Shown piece after piece: positions 35,456 to 44,119 of a DNA stretch of 64,000 nucleotides. This DNA comes from Stenotrophomonas sp. 704A1 (GTDB lineage Bacteria > Pseudomonadota > Gammaproteobacteria > Xanthomonadales > Xanthomonadaceae). The notes beneath the pieces were generated by a model. That model had not been told where the DNA came from. It made no database searches and saw only the letters and a list, made by a program, of their open reading frames with translations. The translations under genes and the position numbers were made by a program. Numbering within the stretch: position 1 is the first letter of the stretch; each line of letters begins with the position of its first letter. The stretch lies in the NCBI RefSeq assembly GCF_030549525.1, contig NZ_CP130831.1:3931501-3995500 (forward strand). The letters are read 5' to 3'.

Positions 35456-36640
35456 ATGCTGATGCGTGCGCCGCACCGGCTGCTGTTCTTCATCGGCGCC
35501 AGCAACCTGCTGCTGGCCATGCTGTGGTGGGCGTTGTGGCTGGGCGCGCTGCGCGGGCTGTGGGCACCGCAACCGCCTCCCTTGCCTGCGGCCTGGCTGC
35601 ACGCGCTGCTGATGCAGTACCTGGTGCTGCCCAGCTTCATCTTCGGCTTCCTGCTCACCGTGTTCCCGCGCTGGATGGGCCAGCCCGAACTGCCGCGCCG
35701 CTGCTATGCGCCGGTGGGCGCGGGCCTGTTCGGTGGGCAGGCACTGCTGATTGCCGCGGCCTGCGGTTGGGCGCCCGGGCTGTGGCCCGGCCTGCTGCTG
35801 GCGCTGGCGGGCTGGAGCGCGGGGCTGATCGTGCTCGGTGGCGTGCTCAAGGCCGCCGGTCGCAACCGCAACTGGCACGCGCGTGCCTGCTACGCCGCGC
35901 TGCTGCTGGGCTGGCTGGGGCTGCTGCTGTTCATGGCGGTGGCCCGCGGCCACGCCTCGTGGATGCCGCTCAACGTGGCGCTCGGCACGTTCGGCCTGCT
36001 GCTGCCGGTCTACCTCTCCGTCGCGCACCGGATGATTCCGTTCTTTGCCAACAACGTGGTGGCCGGCTACGTACCGTGGCGGCCGCTGCGCTGGCTGGCC
36101 GCGATGTGGGCACTGCTGATGCTGCGGCTGCTGCTGACCGCGTTGCAGGCCGACAATGCGCTGTGGCTGGCCGATGCACCGCTGCTGCTGTTGTCGCTGC
36201 AGGCGCTGTGGCACTGGTGGCCGCGCGCGCCGATGCCGGGCCTGCTCGCGGCCCTGTTCCTGGCGCTGACATGGTTGCCGATCAGCTTCGCGCTGTACCT
36301 GCTGCAGGACGTCGGCCACCTGCTCGGCCACGCCCGCCTGCTCGGCCACGCGCCGTTGCATGCCCTTGCCGTGGGCCTGTTCGGCAGCCTGCTGGTGGCG
36401 ATGGTGACCCGGGTCACCCAGGGCCATTCCGGGCGCCCGCTGGTGATGCCGGCGGTGGCCTGGTTCGCGTTCGTCACGCTGCAGGCGGTGGTAATCATGC
36501 GCATCGTCGCCGAGCTGATGCCCGACGCCCCTGCGTGGCATTTCGCCGCCGCCGTCGGCTGGCTGCTGGCGCTGGCACCGTGGGTGGCACGGCTGGGCTG
36601 GATCTACCTGAGCCCGCGCCGGGACGGCAAGCCGGGCTGA
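35456..36640 (+). CDS. nnrS: NnrS family membrane protein (nitric oxide response)
   Basis: NnrS is a heme- and copper-containing inner membrane protein of about twelve helices that protects cells during nitric oxide stress and denitrification. This 394-residue product is almost entirely hydrophobic. It keeps the conserved polar/His segments PSFIFGFLLTVFPRWMGQPEL, NVALGTFGLLLPVYLSVAHRMIPFF, HALAVGLFGSLLVAMVTRVTQGHSGRPL and the N-terminal PHRLLFF. Upstream in-frame ATGs exist (35366, 35384, 35432), but a Dnr/FNR-like box at 35384-35397 overlaps them, so the start is placed at 35456 or 35462. No denitrification genes are within the window. Confidence 0.9.
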   Translation: MLMRAPHRLLFFIGASNLLLAMLWWALWLGALRGLWAPQPPPLPAAWLHALLMQYLVLPSFIFGFLLTVFPRWMGQPELPRRCYAPVGAGLFGGQALLIAAACGWAPGLWPGLLLALAGWSAGLIVLGGVLKAAGRNRNWHARACYAALLLGWLGLLLFMAVARGHASWMPLNVALGTFGLLLPVYLSVAHRMIPFFANNVVAGYVPWRPLRWLAAMWALLMLRLLLTALQADNALWLADAPLLLLSLQALWHWWPRAPMPGLLAALFLALTWLPISFALYLLQDVGHLLGHARLLGHAPLHALAVGLFGSLLVAMVTRVTQGHSGRPLVMPAVAWFAFVTLQAVVIMRIVAELMPDAPAWHFAAAVGWLLALAPWVARLGWIYLSPRRDGKPG

Positions 36641-36646
36641 GCGGCC

Positions 36647-36669
36647 CGCCGGGCGTGGCCCGGCGCTAC
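36647..36669 (-). repeat. SMAG repeat, inverted orientation
   Basis: CGCCGGGC-GTG-GCCCGGCGCTAC is a SMAG palindrome whose GTAG end faces gshA. It fills most of the 39-bp gap between the convergent nnrS and gshA stop codons and may serve as terminator for either. Confidence 0.85.
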
Positions 36670-36679
36670 CGCCACGCGA

Positions 36680-38044
36680 TCAATACGCGAATTCGCGGAA
36701 CACCGGGTCCACGTCGCCATGCCAGCGGCCATGGAACAGCGCCAGCTTGCGTTCGGCCGGGGTCAGGCCGGACTCGACGATCTCCTGCAGCACGTCCAGG
36801 AACTTGCTTTCGTCCTGGCCATCGGCATTGCGCGCGGCGCGGCGCTTCAGGCCTTCCACGGAAATCTTCAGCGCTTCGCGGGCCAGGTCGCGCACGGTGC
36901 CGGTGCGGAACGGCAGGTTCAACGCATGCCTGGGCACGCCGTCGCGCAGCGCGTGGCGCTCGGCCAGGCTGAAATCGCGCACCAGGTCCCACGCCGCATC
37001 CAGCGCGGTGTCGTCGTACAGCAGGCCCACCCAGAACGCCGGCAGCGCACACAGCCGGCTCCACGGACCGCCATCGGCGCCACGCATTTCCAGGTACTTC
37101 TTCAGGCGTACTTCCGGGAACGCGGTGGTGGTGTGGTCGGACCAGTCGCGCAGGGTCGGCAACGCGCCCGGCAGCACCGGCAGCCTGCCCTGCATGAAAT
37201 CGCGGAAGCTCTGCCCGCTGGCATCGTGATAGATGCCATCGCGATAGGAAAAGTACATCGGCACGTCGAGCAGGTAGTCGACATAGCGCTCGTAACCGAA
37301 GCCGTCGTCGAACACGAAGTCGAGCATGCCGGTGCGGTCGGCATCGGTGTCGGTCCAGATGTGCGAACGGTAGCTCAGGTAGCCGTTCGGCTTGCCCTCG
37401 GTGAACGGCGAGTCGGCAAACAGTGCGGTGGCGATCGGCTGCAGTGCCAGCGACACGCGGAACTTCTTCACCATGTCCGCTTCGCTGGCGTAATCCAGAT
37501 TCACCTGCACCGTGCAGGTGCGGGTCATCATGTCCAGGCCCAGCGAACCGACCTTGGGCATGTACGAACGCATGATCCTGTAGCGGCCCTTGGGCATCCA
37601 CGGCATCTCCTCGCGCGCCCACTTCGGCTGGAAGCCCATGCCGAGGAAGCCCAGCTGCAGCTCACCGGCCACCTGTGCCACTTCGTTGAGGTGGGTGCCG
37701 GTTTCCACGCAGGTCTGGTGGATGGTTTCCAGCGCGGCACCGGACAGTTCCAGCTGCCCGGCCGGCTCCAGGGTTACCGAAGCGCCGTCGCGCAGCAGGG
37801 CGATGGTGTTGCCGTTTTCCTGCACCGGGGTCCAGCCGAAGCGGACCAGGCCGTTGAGCAGCGCTTCGATACCGCGCTCGCCATCGAACGTCGGCGGACG
37901 CAGATCATCCAGGCGGAATCCGAACTTCTCGTGCTCGGTACCGATGCGCCATTGCGAACGGGGCTTCTCGCCGGAAGCGATCTCCTGCACCAGCTGCGAG
38001 CGATCGGTAATGGGCGTATCGGCGACGTGGCTGGGGCTCGACAA
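36680..38044 (-). CDS. gshA: Glutamate-cysteine ligase, plant/proteobacterial type
   Basis: GshA joins glutamate and cysteine in the first step of glutathione synthesis. This is the plant-like class 3 enzyme: [43 protein letters not shown], the C-terminal [21 protein letters not shown]. An ATG exists at 38158, but the -10-like TATAGT at 38108-38113 would place the transcript start after it. A TTG at 38044 (then [10 protein letters not shown]) gives 454 residues, the usual family length, and is preferred. Its product supplies the glutathione used by frmA, fghA and the glutaredoxin in this window. Confidence 0.92.
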   Translation of the reverse strand: MSSPSHVADTPITDRSQLVQEIASGEKPRSQWRIGTEHEKFGFRLDDLRPPTFDGERGIEALLNGLVRFGWTPVQENGNTIALLRDGASVTLEPAGQLELSGAALETIHQTCVETGTHLNEVAQVAGELQLGFLGMGFQPKWAREEMPWMPKGRYRIMRSYMPKVGSLGLDMMTRTCTVQVNLDYASEADMVKKFRVSLALQPIATALFADSPFTEGKPNGYLSYRSHIWTDTDADRTGMLDFVFDDGFGYERYVDYLLDVPMYFSYRDGIYHDASGQSFRDFMQGRLPVLPGALPTLRDWSDHTTTAFPEVRLKKYLEMRGADGGPWSRLCALPAFWVGLLYDDTALDAAWDLVRDFSLAERHALRDGVPRHALNLPFRTGTVRDLAREALKISVEGLKRRAARNADGQDESKFLDVLQEIVESGLTPAERKLALFHGRWHGDVDPVFREFAY

Positions 38045-38107
38045 GGGGGTGGCTCGCTGGACGGTGGCAGGGGATGTGGGGCTGGGGGCCTTGCATCGCA
38101 AGGGCGC

Positions 38108-38113
38108 ACTATA
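38108..38113 (-). promoter_or_regulatory. Candidate -10 element of the gshA promoter
   Basis: TATAGT on the minus strand, extended as CTATAGTGCG, lies about 64 bp before the proposed TTG start of gshA. A clear -35 is not visible. If used, it excludes the upstream ATG at 38158 as the start codon. Confidence 0.5.
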
Positions 38114-38227
38114 GCGTGGCGACCCGTTACGGCATGCGACGGAGACGGGTTTCAGCATCCTACCGACGCTATCTTGACCCCCGTGTACTCGCGCTCAGGG
38201 GCGGCCATTCGCGACATCATGAGGAGC

Positions 38228-38363
38228 CGCCGGGCATGGCCCGGCGCTACCGGATCCCGGCAGCGACAACCATTGGTAGCGCCGGGCCATGCCCGGCGAG
38301 CGCAGCGGCAGCGGCAACGGCAACCACCAGGTAGCGCCGGGCCATGCCCGGCGAGCGCAGCGG
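38228..38363. repeat. Cluster of three SMAG repeats between gshA and engB
   Basis: The 326-bp gap between gshA and engB holds one inverted SMAG palindrome (38228-38250, ending CTAC) and two direct copies (GTAG at 38276 and 38331). Each direct copy is GTAGCGCCGGGCCATGCCCG followed by GCGAGCGCAGCGG. The first two face each other and could pair into a long hairpin. The remaining ~180 bp next to gshA hold its promoter region and show no gene. Confidence 0.85.
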
Positions 38364-38370
38364 AAAACGC

Positions 38371-38973
38371 TTATTCCAACCCCAACCAACCACCGATGAT
38401 GCCGCGGGCTTCGTCAACGCCGGTACGGGCGGCACCGGAGAACACCTGCACGCTGACCGTATCACCAAAGGAAGAATGCAGCTCCTTGCGCACCTTCTGC
38501 AGGGTCTGCATCTGCTGGCTGCGGCTGAGCTTGTCGGCCTTGGTCAGCAGCGCATGCGCCGGCAGGCCACGCTGCACGGCATAGGCCAGCATCTGCCGGT
38601 CGTAATCCTTCAGCGGATGGCGGATGTCCATCACCACCACCAGCCCCTTCAGGGCCTCACGGGTGCGGAAGTAGCGATCGATGAAGGCCTGCCAGTGCGC
38701 CTGCAGGTCCAGCGGCACCTTGGCATAGCCGTAACCGGGCAGATCGACCAGATGGGCGTCTTCGGTGACCTTGAAGAACACCAGCTGCTGGGTGCGGCCG
38801 GGGGTCTTGGAGACCCGGGCCAGGCTGTTCTGGCGGGTCAATGCGTTGAGAGCACTGGACTTGCCGGCGTTGGAGCGTCCTGCAAAGGCCACTTCGGCCC
38901 CCTCATCGGGCGGCAGCTGCCCCATGTTGTGGGCAGACAGGTGGTATTGGGCGCGTTCGATGAGCAATGACAT
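38371..38973 (-). CDS. engB: Ribosome biogenesis GTPase EngB/YihA
   Basis: EngB (YihA/YsxC) is an essential TRAFAC GTPase needed for 50S subunit assembly. The 200-residue product has the P-loop GRSNAGKSSALN (about 32-43), the G2 region SKTPGRTQQLVFF, G3 DLPGYGYA and G4 TKAD, with the expected C-terminal SGAARTGVDEARGII (G5). The ATG at 38973 gives the usual length; one six bases upstream is also in frame. It is divergent from cytochrome c4 across 155 bp, a common arrangement in gammaproteobacteria. Confidence 0.96.
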   Translation of the reverse strand: MSLLIERAQYHLSAHNMGQLPPDEGAEVAFAGRSNAGKSSALNALTRQNSLARVSKTPGRTQQLVFFKVTEDAHLVDLPGYGYAKVPLDLQAHWQAFIDRYFRTREALKGLVVVMDIRHPLKDYDRQMLAYAVQRGLPAHALLTKADKLSRSQQMQTLQKVRKELHSSFGDTVSVQVFSGAARTGVDEARGIIGGWLGLE

Positions 38974-39128
38974 GTGCATAGGATCGCATGTTGCGGCGCC
39001 GCGCGCCCGGCCCGGGGGCCCTGGCGGGAAAATGCTGCACTGCTGCGTTGACCGTGCGCGGAAACGGCGTTGATAATCCAGGCGATGCCGGCCGCCGCCG
39101 CCCGGCCCGGTCCATACGGAGCTTCAGC

Positions 39129-39929
39129 ATGCGCCACGCTCGCGTTCTTGCCGTATCCGCCCTTGCTACCGCTGTCGTCGTTGCCGCCGCTGCCTTCGCG
39201 CAGACCACGTTGACCCCGCTGCCCGACAACGGGCCGATCAACACCGCCTCGCTGGAGGTGGACTTCAGCAAGACCACCTGGGGCGACGCCAAGGCCGGGC
39301 AGACCAAGGCCACGGCCTGCGCGGCCTGTCATGGCGCCGACGGCAACTCCACGGTGGAGATGTACCCCAGCATCGCCGGCCAGAGCGAACGCTACTCGGC
39401 CCAGCAGATGGCGCTGATCGCCAATGGCCAGCGCAGTTCCGGCGCGGCGGTGGCGATGGTGCCCTTCGTGCAGAACCTCACCCCGCAGGACATGCGCGAT
39501 ATCGGCGCGTTCTTCGCCACCCAGAAGGCCAACGCCGGCATCGCCGACGACACCGTGGTCGCCGAGGGCCCCTACAAGGGCATGAAGTTCTACGAGATCG
39601 GCCAGCAGCTGTACCGCGGTGGCGATGCCCAGCGCGGGCTGCCGGCCTGCATGGCCTGCCATGGCCCCAGCGGCGCCGGCAACCCCGGCCCGGCCTACCC
39701 GCATATCGGCGGCCAGCACGCCAGCTACGTCGCCCGCCGCCTGCAGGAGTACCAGGCCGGGCAGACCAACGAGACCGACAAGGCGCACTTCCAGATCATG
39801 GCCGCGGTCGCGCAGAAGCTGACCGAACAGGAGGTGCAGGCGCTCTCCAGCTATCTGCAGGGCCTGCACAACAAGGCCGACGATCTCGCCGCCGAGGTCG
39901 CCGCGACGCGACCGGCTGCCGCCCCCTGA
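39129..39929 (+). CDS. Di-heme cytochrome c4
   Basis: This 266-residue periplasmic electron carrier has a signal peptide (cleavage near AFAQ, residue 25). Two class I c-type heme domains carry CAACHGADGNS and CMACHGPSGAG, each with a distal Met further on (VAMVPFV, FQIMAAVAQ). It passes electrons from the bc1 complex to terminal oxidases. GGAGCTTCAGC precedes the ATG. The tail is Ala/Pro-rich. It lies upstream of two DsbA-like lipoprotein genes, as in other xanthomonads. Confidence 0.95.
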   Translation: MRHARVLAVSALATAVVVAAAAFAQTTLTPLPDNGPINTASLEVDFSKTTWGDAKAGQTKATACAACHGADGNSTVEMYPSIAGQSERYSAQQMALIANGQRSSGAAVAMVPFVQNLTPQDMRDIGAFFATQKANAGIADDTVVAEGPYKGMKFYEIGQQLYRGGDAQRGLPACMACHGPSGAGNPGPAYPHIGGQHASYVARRLQEYQAGQTNETDKAHFQIMAAVAQKLTEQEVQALSSYLQGLHNKADDLAAEVAATRPAAAP

Positions 39930-40035
39930 CCGCCACTGGTCGGCGCCGGTCGCCACGACGGCCCGCGCCTGCGGTATGTTTCCTTCACGCCGGCGGCTGC
40001 GCCGGCGTTGTCATTTTCAACGGAGATGCGTGTCG

Positions 40036-40686
40036 ATGAGGTTGATTCCCCGCCTTCTGCTGTCCCTGCTGGTGCTGCTGCCGTTGGCGGCCTGCGCCGC
40101 CACCCCTGCCAACGCCCCGCTGGTCGAAGGCAAAGACTACGAGCGCATCGCCCAGCCCGGCCCGTTCCAGCCGCTGGCCGGCAAGATCGAGGTGGTCGAG
40201 GTCTTCGGCTACACCTGCCCGCACTGCGCCCATTTCGAACCGAAACTGGCGGCCTGGGCCGCCAAGCTGCCGGCCGACGTGCGCTTCACGCCGGTCCCGG
40301 CCGCCTTCGGCGGTGCGTGGGATGCCTGGGCCCTGGCCTATTACGCCGCCGATGAAGTGGGCGTGGCCAAGCGCAGCCATGGCGCGGTGTTCAAGGCCCT
40401 GCACGTTGACGGCACGCTGCCGATGCAGAACGTTTCGGCCGATGAGCTCGCCACCTTCTACACCGCCTATGGCGTCACGGCCGACCGCTACAAGCAGGCC
40501 CTGCGCGGTGAAGCGGTGCAGCAGAAGGTCGATGCGGCGCGCGCCTTCGCCCAGCGCACCCAGGTGCCGGGCACCCCGGCCCTCATCATCAATGGCCAGT
40601 ACCTGGTCCGCGGCAAGAGCTTCGACGACCAGCTGCGCATCGCCTCGGCGCTGATCGCCCAGGCCCGCGCCGCCCGCGGCCGCTGA
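40036..40686 (+). CDS. DsbA-like thiol:disulfide interchange lipoprotein (CPHC)
   Basis: This periplasmic thioredoxin-fold oxidase has 216 residues. A lipoprotein signal precedes the lipobox LAAC (Cys near residue 20), so it is probably anchored to a membrane. The active site GYTCPHCAHFEP has the classic DsbA CPHC pair, and the cis-Pro loop is QVPGTPALIINGQYLVRG. It should introduce disulfides into exported proteins. GTG at 40030 is an alternative start; GGAG lies at 40022. It precedes a closely related gene by 106 bp. Confidence 0.9.
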   Translation: MRLIPRLLLSLLVLLPLAACAATPANAPLVEGKDYERIAQPGPFQPLAGKIEVVEVFGYTCPHCAHFEPKLAAWAAKLPADVRFTPVPAAFGGAWDAWALAYYAADEVGVAKRSHGAVFKALHVDGTLPMQNVSADELATFYTAYGVTADRYKQALRGEAVQQKVDAARAFAQRTQVPGTPALIINGQYLVRGKSFDDQLRIASALIAQARAARGR

Positions 40687-40792
40687 ACCAACACACACCA
40701 TCGACACGGCGCTGTCGCCGCCGCATGTCATCATTTCCCTCTGGCCGGCGCCTGACGCCGGCCCCACCTTTCCAGATGCTGGAGACGTTTCC

Positions 40793-41623
40793 ATGAAGAC
40801 CCGTTTCGCCGCCCTCGCACTCGCAGCGCTGCTGCCGATCCTGGCGGCCTGCAAGGCCGACGACGGCACCGCCAACACCACCGCCCCGGCAGCGCCGGCA
40901 GCGACCCCGGCGGCCACCGAACCCGCCGCCGCCCCGGCCGCAGGCAGCGACGCGACCGCCCCGGCGGCCGAAGGCGACAAGGCCCCGGCAGACGCCGCAC
41001 CGGCCGCTGCAGCGGCCCCGACCACGGCCGCACTGACCGGCCCGGCCCCGGTGGAAGGCGCCGACTACCAGCTGATCCCGAACGGCCAGCCGTTCCAGCC
41101 GGCAGCGGGCAAGGTCGAAGTGGCCGAGATCTTCGGCTATGTCTGCCCGGCCTGTGCCGCGTTCCAGCCGCTGGTGGGGCCGTGGAAGGCGGGCCTGCCC
41201 AGCGACGTGAACTTCGTCTACGTGCCGGCCATGTTCGGCAACACCTGGGATGACTACGGCCGCGCCTTCTACGCTGCGCAGACCCTGGGCGTGCAGGAGA
41301 AGACCCACGAAGCGCTGTATGCCGCCATCCACTCGCAGAAGACCCTGAAGGGCGAGCGCGGTCGTGATTCGGTCGAGGACATCGCCAAGTTCTATGCCGC
41401 CTACGGCGTGGATCCGAAGCAGTTCGCCGCCACCATGGGCAGCTTCGCGGTCAACGCCAAGACCAACTCGGCCAAGCAGTTCGCCCAGCGCAGCCAGATC
41501 AGCGGCACCCCGTCGATCATCGTCAACGGCAAGTACCTGGTGAAGGGCAAGAGCTTCCCGGACATGCTGCGCATCGCCGACCACCTGATCGCCCGCGAAC
41601 GCGGTGCGGCCCAGGCCCACTGA
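40793..41623 (+). CDS. DsbA-like lipoprotein with Ala/Pro spacer (CPAC)
   Basis: This 276-residue second DsbA-like protein has a lipobox LAACK (Cys near residue 20). A ~60-residue spacer almost wholly of Ala, Pro, Thr and acidic residues follows, and then a thioredoxin-fold domain. The active site is GYVCPACAAFQP, so the dipeptide is PA rather than PH, which should lower the redox potential relative to its neighbour. The cis-Pro loop is QISGTPSIIVNGKYLVKG. The spacer probably lets the domain reach across the periplasm. It likely arose by duplication of the preceding gene. Confidence 0.9.
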   Translation: MKTRFAALALAALLPILAACKADDGTANTTAPAAPAATPAATEPAAAPAAGSDATAPAAEGDKAPADAAPAAAAAPTTAALTGPAPVEGADYQLIPNGQPFQPAAGKVEVAEIFGYVCPACAAFQPLVGPWKAGLPSDVNFVYVPAMFGNTWDDYGRAFYAAQTLGVQEKTHEALYAAIHSQKTLKGERGRDSVEDIAKFYAAYGVDPKQFAATMGSFAVNAKTNSAKQFAQRSQISGTPSIIVNGKYLVKGKSFPDMLRIADHLIARERGAAQAH

Positions 41624-41646
41624 TCAACGAGGCGTTTTTCCCGGCC

Positions 41647-42414
41647 GTGACTTCCCCCCACACACGGACCCTGCGTTTGCTGACGGCCAACATCCAGGCC
41701 GGCTCAAGTACCCGCCGCTACAGCGACTATGTGACCCGCAGCTGGTCACATGCGCTGCCGGCGGGACGCAAACGCAGCAGCCTGGACGCGATCGCCACGC
41801 TGGCGCGCGGCCATGACATCGTCGGCCTGCAGGAGGCCGATCCGGGCAGCCTGCGCTCGGGCTTCACCAACCAGACCCACTACCTGGCCCAGCGCGCCGG
41901 CTTCAATTACTGGAGCCACCAGCCGAACCGGCGCATGGGGGGCGTGGCGTCCAGCGCCAATGGCCTGCTGAGCAGGCTGGAACCGGTGGAAGTGCAGGAC
42001 CATGCCCTGCCCGGCCGTATCGGCGGGCGCGGCGTGCTGCTGGCCAAGTTCGGCGACGGTGCCGACGGCCTGGCCGTGGCGGTGGCACATCTGTCGCTGG
42101 GTGCCGGTTCGCGGATGGCGCAGCTGGGGTTCATCGCCGAACTGCTGTCCGACCACCCCAACGCGGTGCTGATGGGCGATTTCAACTGCCTGGCCGAGCG
42201 CCCGGAAATGCAGGTGCTGTACCAGAAGACCCGGCTGCAGCCGCCCGGCTGCATCGTGCCGACCTTCCCCAGCTGGCGCCCGGACCGCGCGATCGACCAC
42301 ATCCTGGTCAGCAGTGGCCTGCAGACGCGGACCGTGGAAGCGGTGCCGGCTGCGTTCTCCGACCATCTCGCCCTGGCGATGCAGATCGACGTGCCGTCCG
42401 GCGCGCTGCGCTGA
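41647..42414 (+). CDS. Endonuclease/exonuclease/phosphatase family protein
   Basis: This 255-residue metal-dependent phosphohydrolase of the EEP superfamily (DNase I/sphingomyelinase fold) shows the full set of motifs: TANIQAG, GLQEADPG, AVAHLSLG, MGDFNCLAERPEM, IDHILVS and the C-terminal SDHLALAM. There is no signal peptide, so the substrate is probably cytoplasmic nucleic acid or a phosphoester. The start is GTG, 24 bp after the DsbA-like gene. Related xanthomonad proteins are called endonucleases without direct proof. Confidence 0.85.
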   Translation: MTSPHTRTLRLLTANIQAGSSTRRYSDYVTRSWSHALPAGRKRSSLDAIATLARGHDIVGLQEADPGSLRSGFTNQTHYLAQRAGFNYWSHQPNRRMGGVASSANGLLSRLEPVEVQDHALPGRIGGRGVLLAKFGDGADGLAVAVAHLSLGAGSRMAQLGFIAELLSDHPNAVLMGDFNCLAERPEMQVLYQKTRLQPPGCIVPTFPSWRPDRAIDHILVSSGLQTRTVEAVPAAFSDHLALAMQIDVPSGALR

Positions 42415-42436
42415 TCCCCCGCGCTGCCGCTGCGCT

Positions 42437-42543
42437 CGCCGGGCATGGCCCGGCGCTACCCCGCTTCTGCCAGCTCTCCGCCGGGCATGGCCCGGCGCTA
42501 CCCGGCTTCTGACAGCTCTCCGCTGGGCATGGCCCGGCGCTAC
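42437..42543 (-). repeat. Three-copy 42-bp SMAG tandem array at the EamA gene end
   Basis: Three inverted SMAG palindromes (GGGCATGGCC at 42441, 42483 and 42525) recur with an exact 42-bp period, separated by 20-bp spacers reading like CTTCTGCCAGCTCTCCG. The GTAG of the third copy (42540-42543, minus strand) provides the TAG stop codon of the EamA transporter gene. The array lies between that gene and the convergent EEP phosphohydrolase gene. Confidence 0.93.
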
Positions 42544-43415
42544 CCTGCCTGCGCCGCTGGCACCTTCAACCGCCGCGCGGTCATCGTGCTGCCCACCGAG
42601 GCCAGCACCGTGCAGCCGATGGCCAGCCACTGCAATCCATGCAGGTGCTCGTGCAGCAGCAGCATCGCCCACAGCGCGGCCACGGCCGGCTCCATGCTGA
42701 TCAGGATGCCGAAGGTCTCCTTGGGCAGGCGCTTGAGCGCCATCATCTCCAGGGACATCGGGATCGCGCTGGAGACCAGCGCCACCAGCAGGCCGGCCAG
42801 CAGGATCTTCGGTTCGAGCAGCGCGGCCCCGGCATGGATCACGCCCACCGGCACCACCACCAGCGACGCGGCCAGCAGCCCCAGCGACACCGAATGCCCG
42901 GCATGCAGGTGGCCGGCGCGCTTGCCGAACACGATGTAGAGCCCCCAGCACGCCGCCGCCCCCATGGCGTACAGCACGCCCGCCGGATCCAGCGCCGGGC
43001 CACCGCCCAGCGGCAGCAACAGCAGCAGGCCGGCGGCAGCGCAGCCCACCCAGAGGAAGTCGATCGGCCGCCGCGAGGACAGCATCGCCACCGTCAGCGG
43101 CCCGGTGAACTCGATGGCCACCGCGATGCCGAACGGAATGGTGCGGATGGCCATGTAGAACAGCAGGTTCATCAGGCCCAGGGTCAGGCCATAACGCAGA
43201 ATGGTGATCGCATCCGCGCGGCGGGTCTTCCAGCGCCATGGCCGCCAGAACAGCAGCAGCAACAGCGCCGAGAAGCCAACGCGCAGCGCGCTGGTGCCCT
43301 GGGCACCGATCAGGGGGAACAGCTGCTTGGCGTAGGAGGTACCGATGGCCAGTGCGGTGACCGAGCCGAGCACCGCCAGCGCCGGCAACATCGGCGCGAT
43401 TCGAGACGTCTGCAT
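42540..43415 (-). CDS. EamA/DMT-family exporter (RhtA-like)
   Basis: This inner membrane transporter of the drug/metabolite superfamily has 291 residues, ten predicted helices and two EamA repeats. It is similar to RhtA, which exports threonine and homoserine. Landmarks are YMAIRTIPFGIAVAIEFTGPLTVAML, GAAACWGLYIVFGKRAG and the C-terminal AIPMSLEMMALKRLPKETFGILISMEPAVAALWA. It is divergent from an Lrp/AsnC gene across 72 bp, which suggests amino-acid-responsive control of export. Its TAG stop codon is formed by a SMAG element. Confidence 0.92.
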   Translation of the reverse strand: MQTSRIAPMLPALAVLGSVTALAIGTSYAKQLFPLIGAQGTSALRVGFSALLLLLFWRPWRWKTRRADAITILRYGLTLGLMNLLFYMAIRTIPFGIAVAIEFTGPLTVAMLSSRRPIDFLWVGCAAAGLLLLLPLGGGPALDPAGVLYAMGAAACWGLYIVFGKRAGHLHAGHSVSLGLLAASLVVVPVGVIHAGAALLEPKILLAGLLVALVSSAIPMSLEMMALKRLPKETFGILISMEPAVAALWAMLLLHEHLHGLQWLAIGCTVLASVGSTMTARRLKVPAAQAG

Positions 43416-43487
43416 GCCGCCAGTCTATTGCGCCGACGGCGAGCACTTGGCTCAATTGACGGCCCGCCCGCGCAACTTCTGCTCACC

Positions 43488-43970
43488 ATGGCCACCGCCC
43501 CCGTGCTGGACAGCTTCGACCGCGCCATCCTGGCCCTGTTGCAGCGGGACAACACCCTGCCGCAACGGCAGATCGCCGAAGCCGTGCACCTGTCCACGCC
43601 GGCCGTGCAGCGGCGCATCAGGCGCCTGCAGGACAGCGGCGTGATCGCGGCCAACGTGGCGGTGATCGATGCCTCCAGGGTGGGCCGGCCATTGACCATC
43701 ATCGTCGAGGTGCGCGTGGTCAGCGAGCAGCGCGAAAAGGTCGCCCCGTTCCGCCGTCGCGTGCAGGACGACCCCGCCGTGCAGCAGTGCTACGCGATCA
43801 CCGGCGACAGTGACTTCCTGCTGCTGCTCTCGGCGGCGTCGATGGACGAGTACGAAGCGATCACCGAGCGCCTGTTCGGTGGCGATGACAACATCGAGCG
43901 CTTCCGCACCTCGGTGGCGCTGGGCACGTTGAAGCGGAGTTTCGACGTGCCGCTGACACCGGCTGTGTAG
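43488..43970 (+). CDS. Lrp/AsnC-family transcriptional regulator
   Basis: This 160-residue regulator has an N-terminal helix-turn-helix (FDRAILALLQRDNTLPQRQIAEAVHLSTPAVQRRIRRLQDSGVI) and a C-terminal RAM ligand-binding domain (VVSEQREKVAPFRRRV ... CYAITGDSDFLLLLSAASMDEYE). Such proteins form octamers that sense amino acids. The divergent EamA exporter is the obvious target. Its own TAG stop (43968-43970) is the GTAG of a SMAG repeat, matching what happens at the other end of the pair. Confidence 0.93.
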   Translation: MATAPVLDSFDRAILALLQRDNTLPQRQIAEAVHLSTPAVQRRIRRLQDSGVIAANVAVIDASRVGRPLTIIVEVRVVSEQREKVAPFRRRVQDDPAVQQCYAITGDSDFLLLLSAASMDEYEAITERLFGGDDNIERFRTSVALGTLKRSFDVPLTPAV

Positions 43971-44108
43971 AGTCGAGCCATGCTCGACTGATTCTGCGTT
44001 CTGCCGTTGTAGAGTCGAGCCATGCTCGACTGATTCTGCTTTTTGCCGTTGTAGAGTCGAGCCATGCTCGACTGACCTTCCATGCAGTCGAGCATGGCTC
44101 GACTCTAC
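43967..44108. repeat. GTAGAGTCGAGCC palindrome array: three 42-bp copies plus one inverted
   Basis: Three direct copies of a 24-bp GTAG palindrome (starts 43967, 44009 and 44051) recur with an exact 42-bp period. A fourth, inverted copy lies at 44085-44108 and faces the third. Spacers resemble ATTCTGCGTTCTGCCGTT. This is a SMAG-type subfamily whose arms are AGTCGAGC / GCTCGACT. Copy 1 supplies the stop codon of the Lrp gene, and copies 3 and 4 can form a long hairpin before the peptidase gene. Confidence 0.93.
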
Positions 44109-44119
44109 ATCCCGGAGCC

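Noticed and set aside
36719..38584. A 621-codon plus-strand frame opposite gshA
   Set aside because: It mirrors gshA and runs through SMAG repeats; the gshA motifs clearly identify the real strand.
42437..44108. Regularly spaced 24-bp palindromes that resemble a small CRISPR array
   Set aside because: The units are only three copies with near-identical spacers, the repeats are SMAG-type palindromes starting with GTAG, and there are no cas genes.
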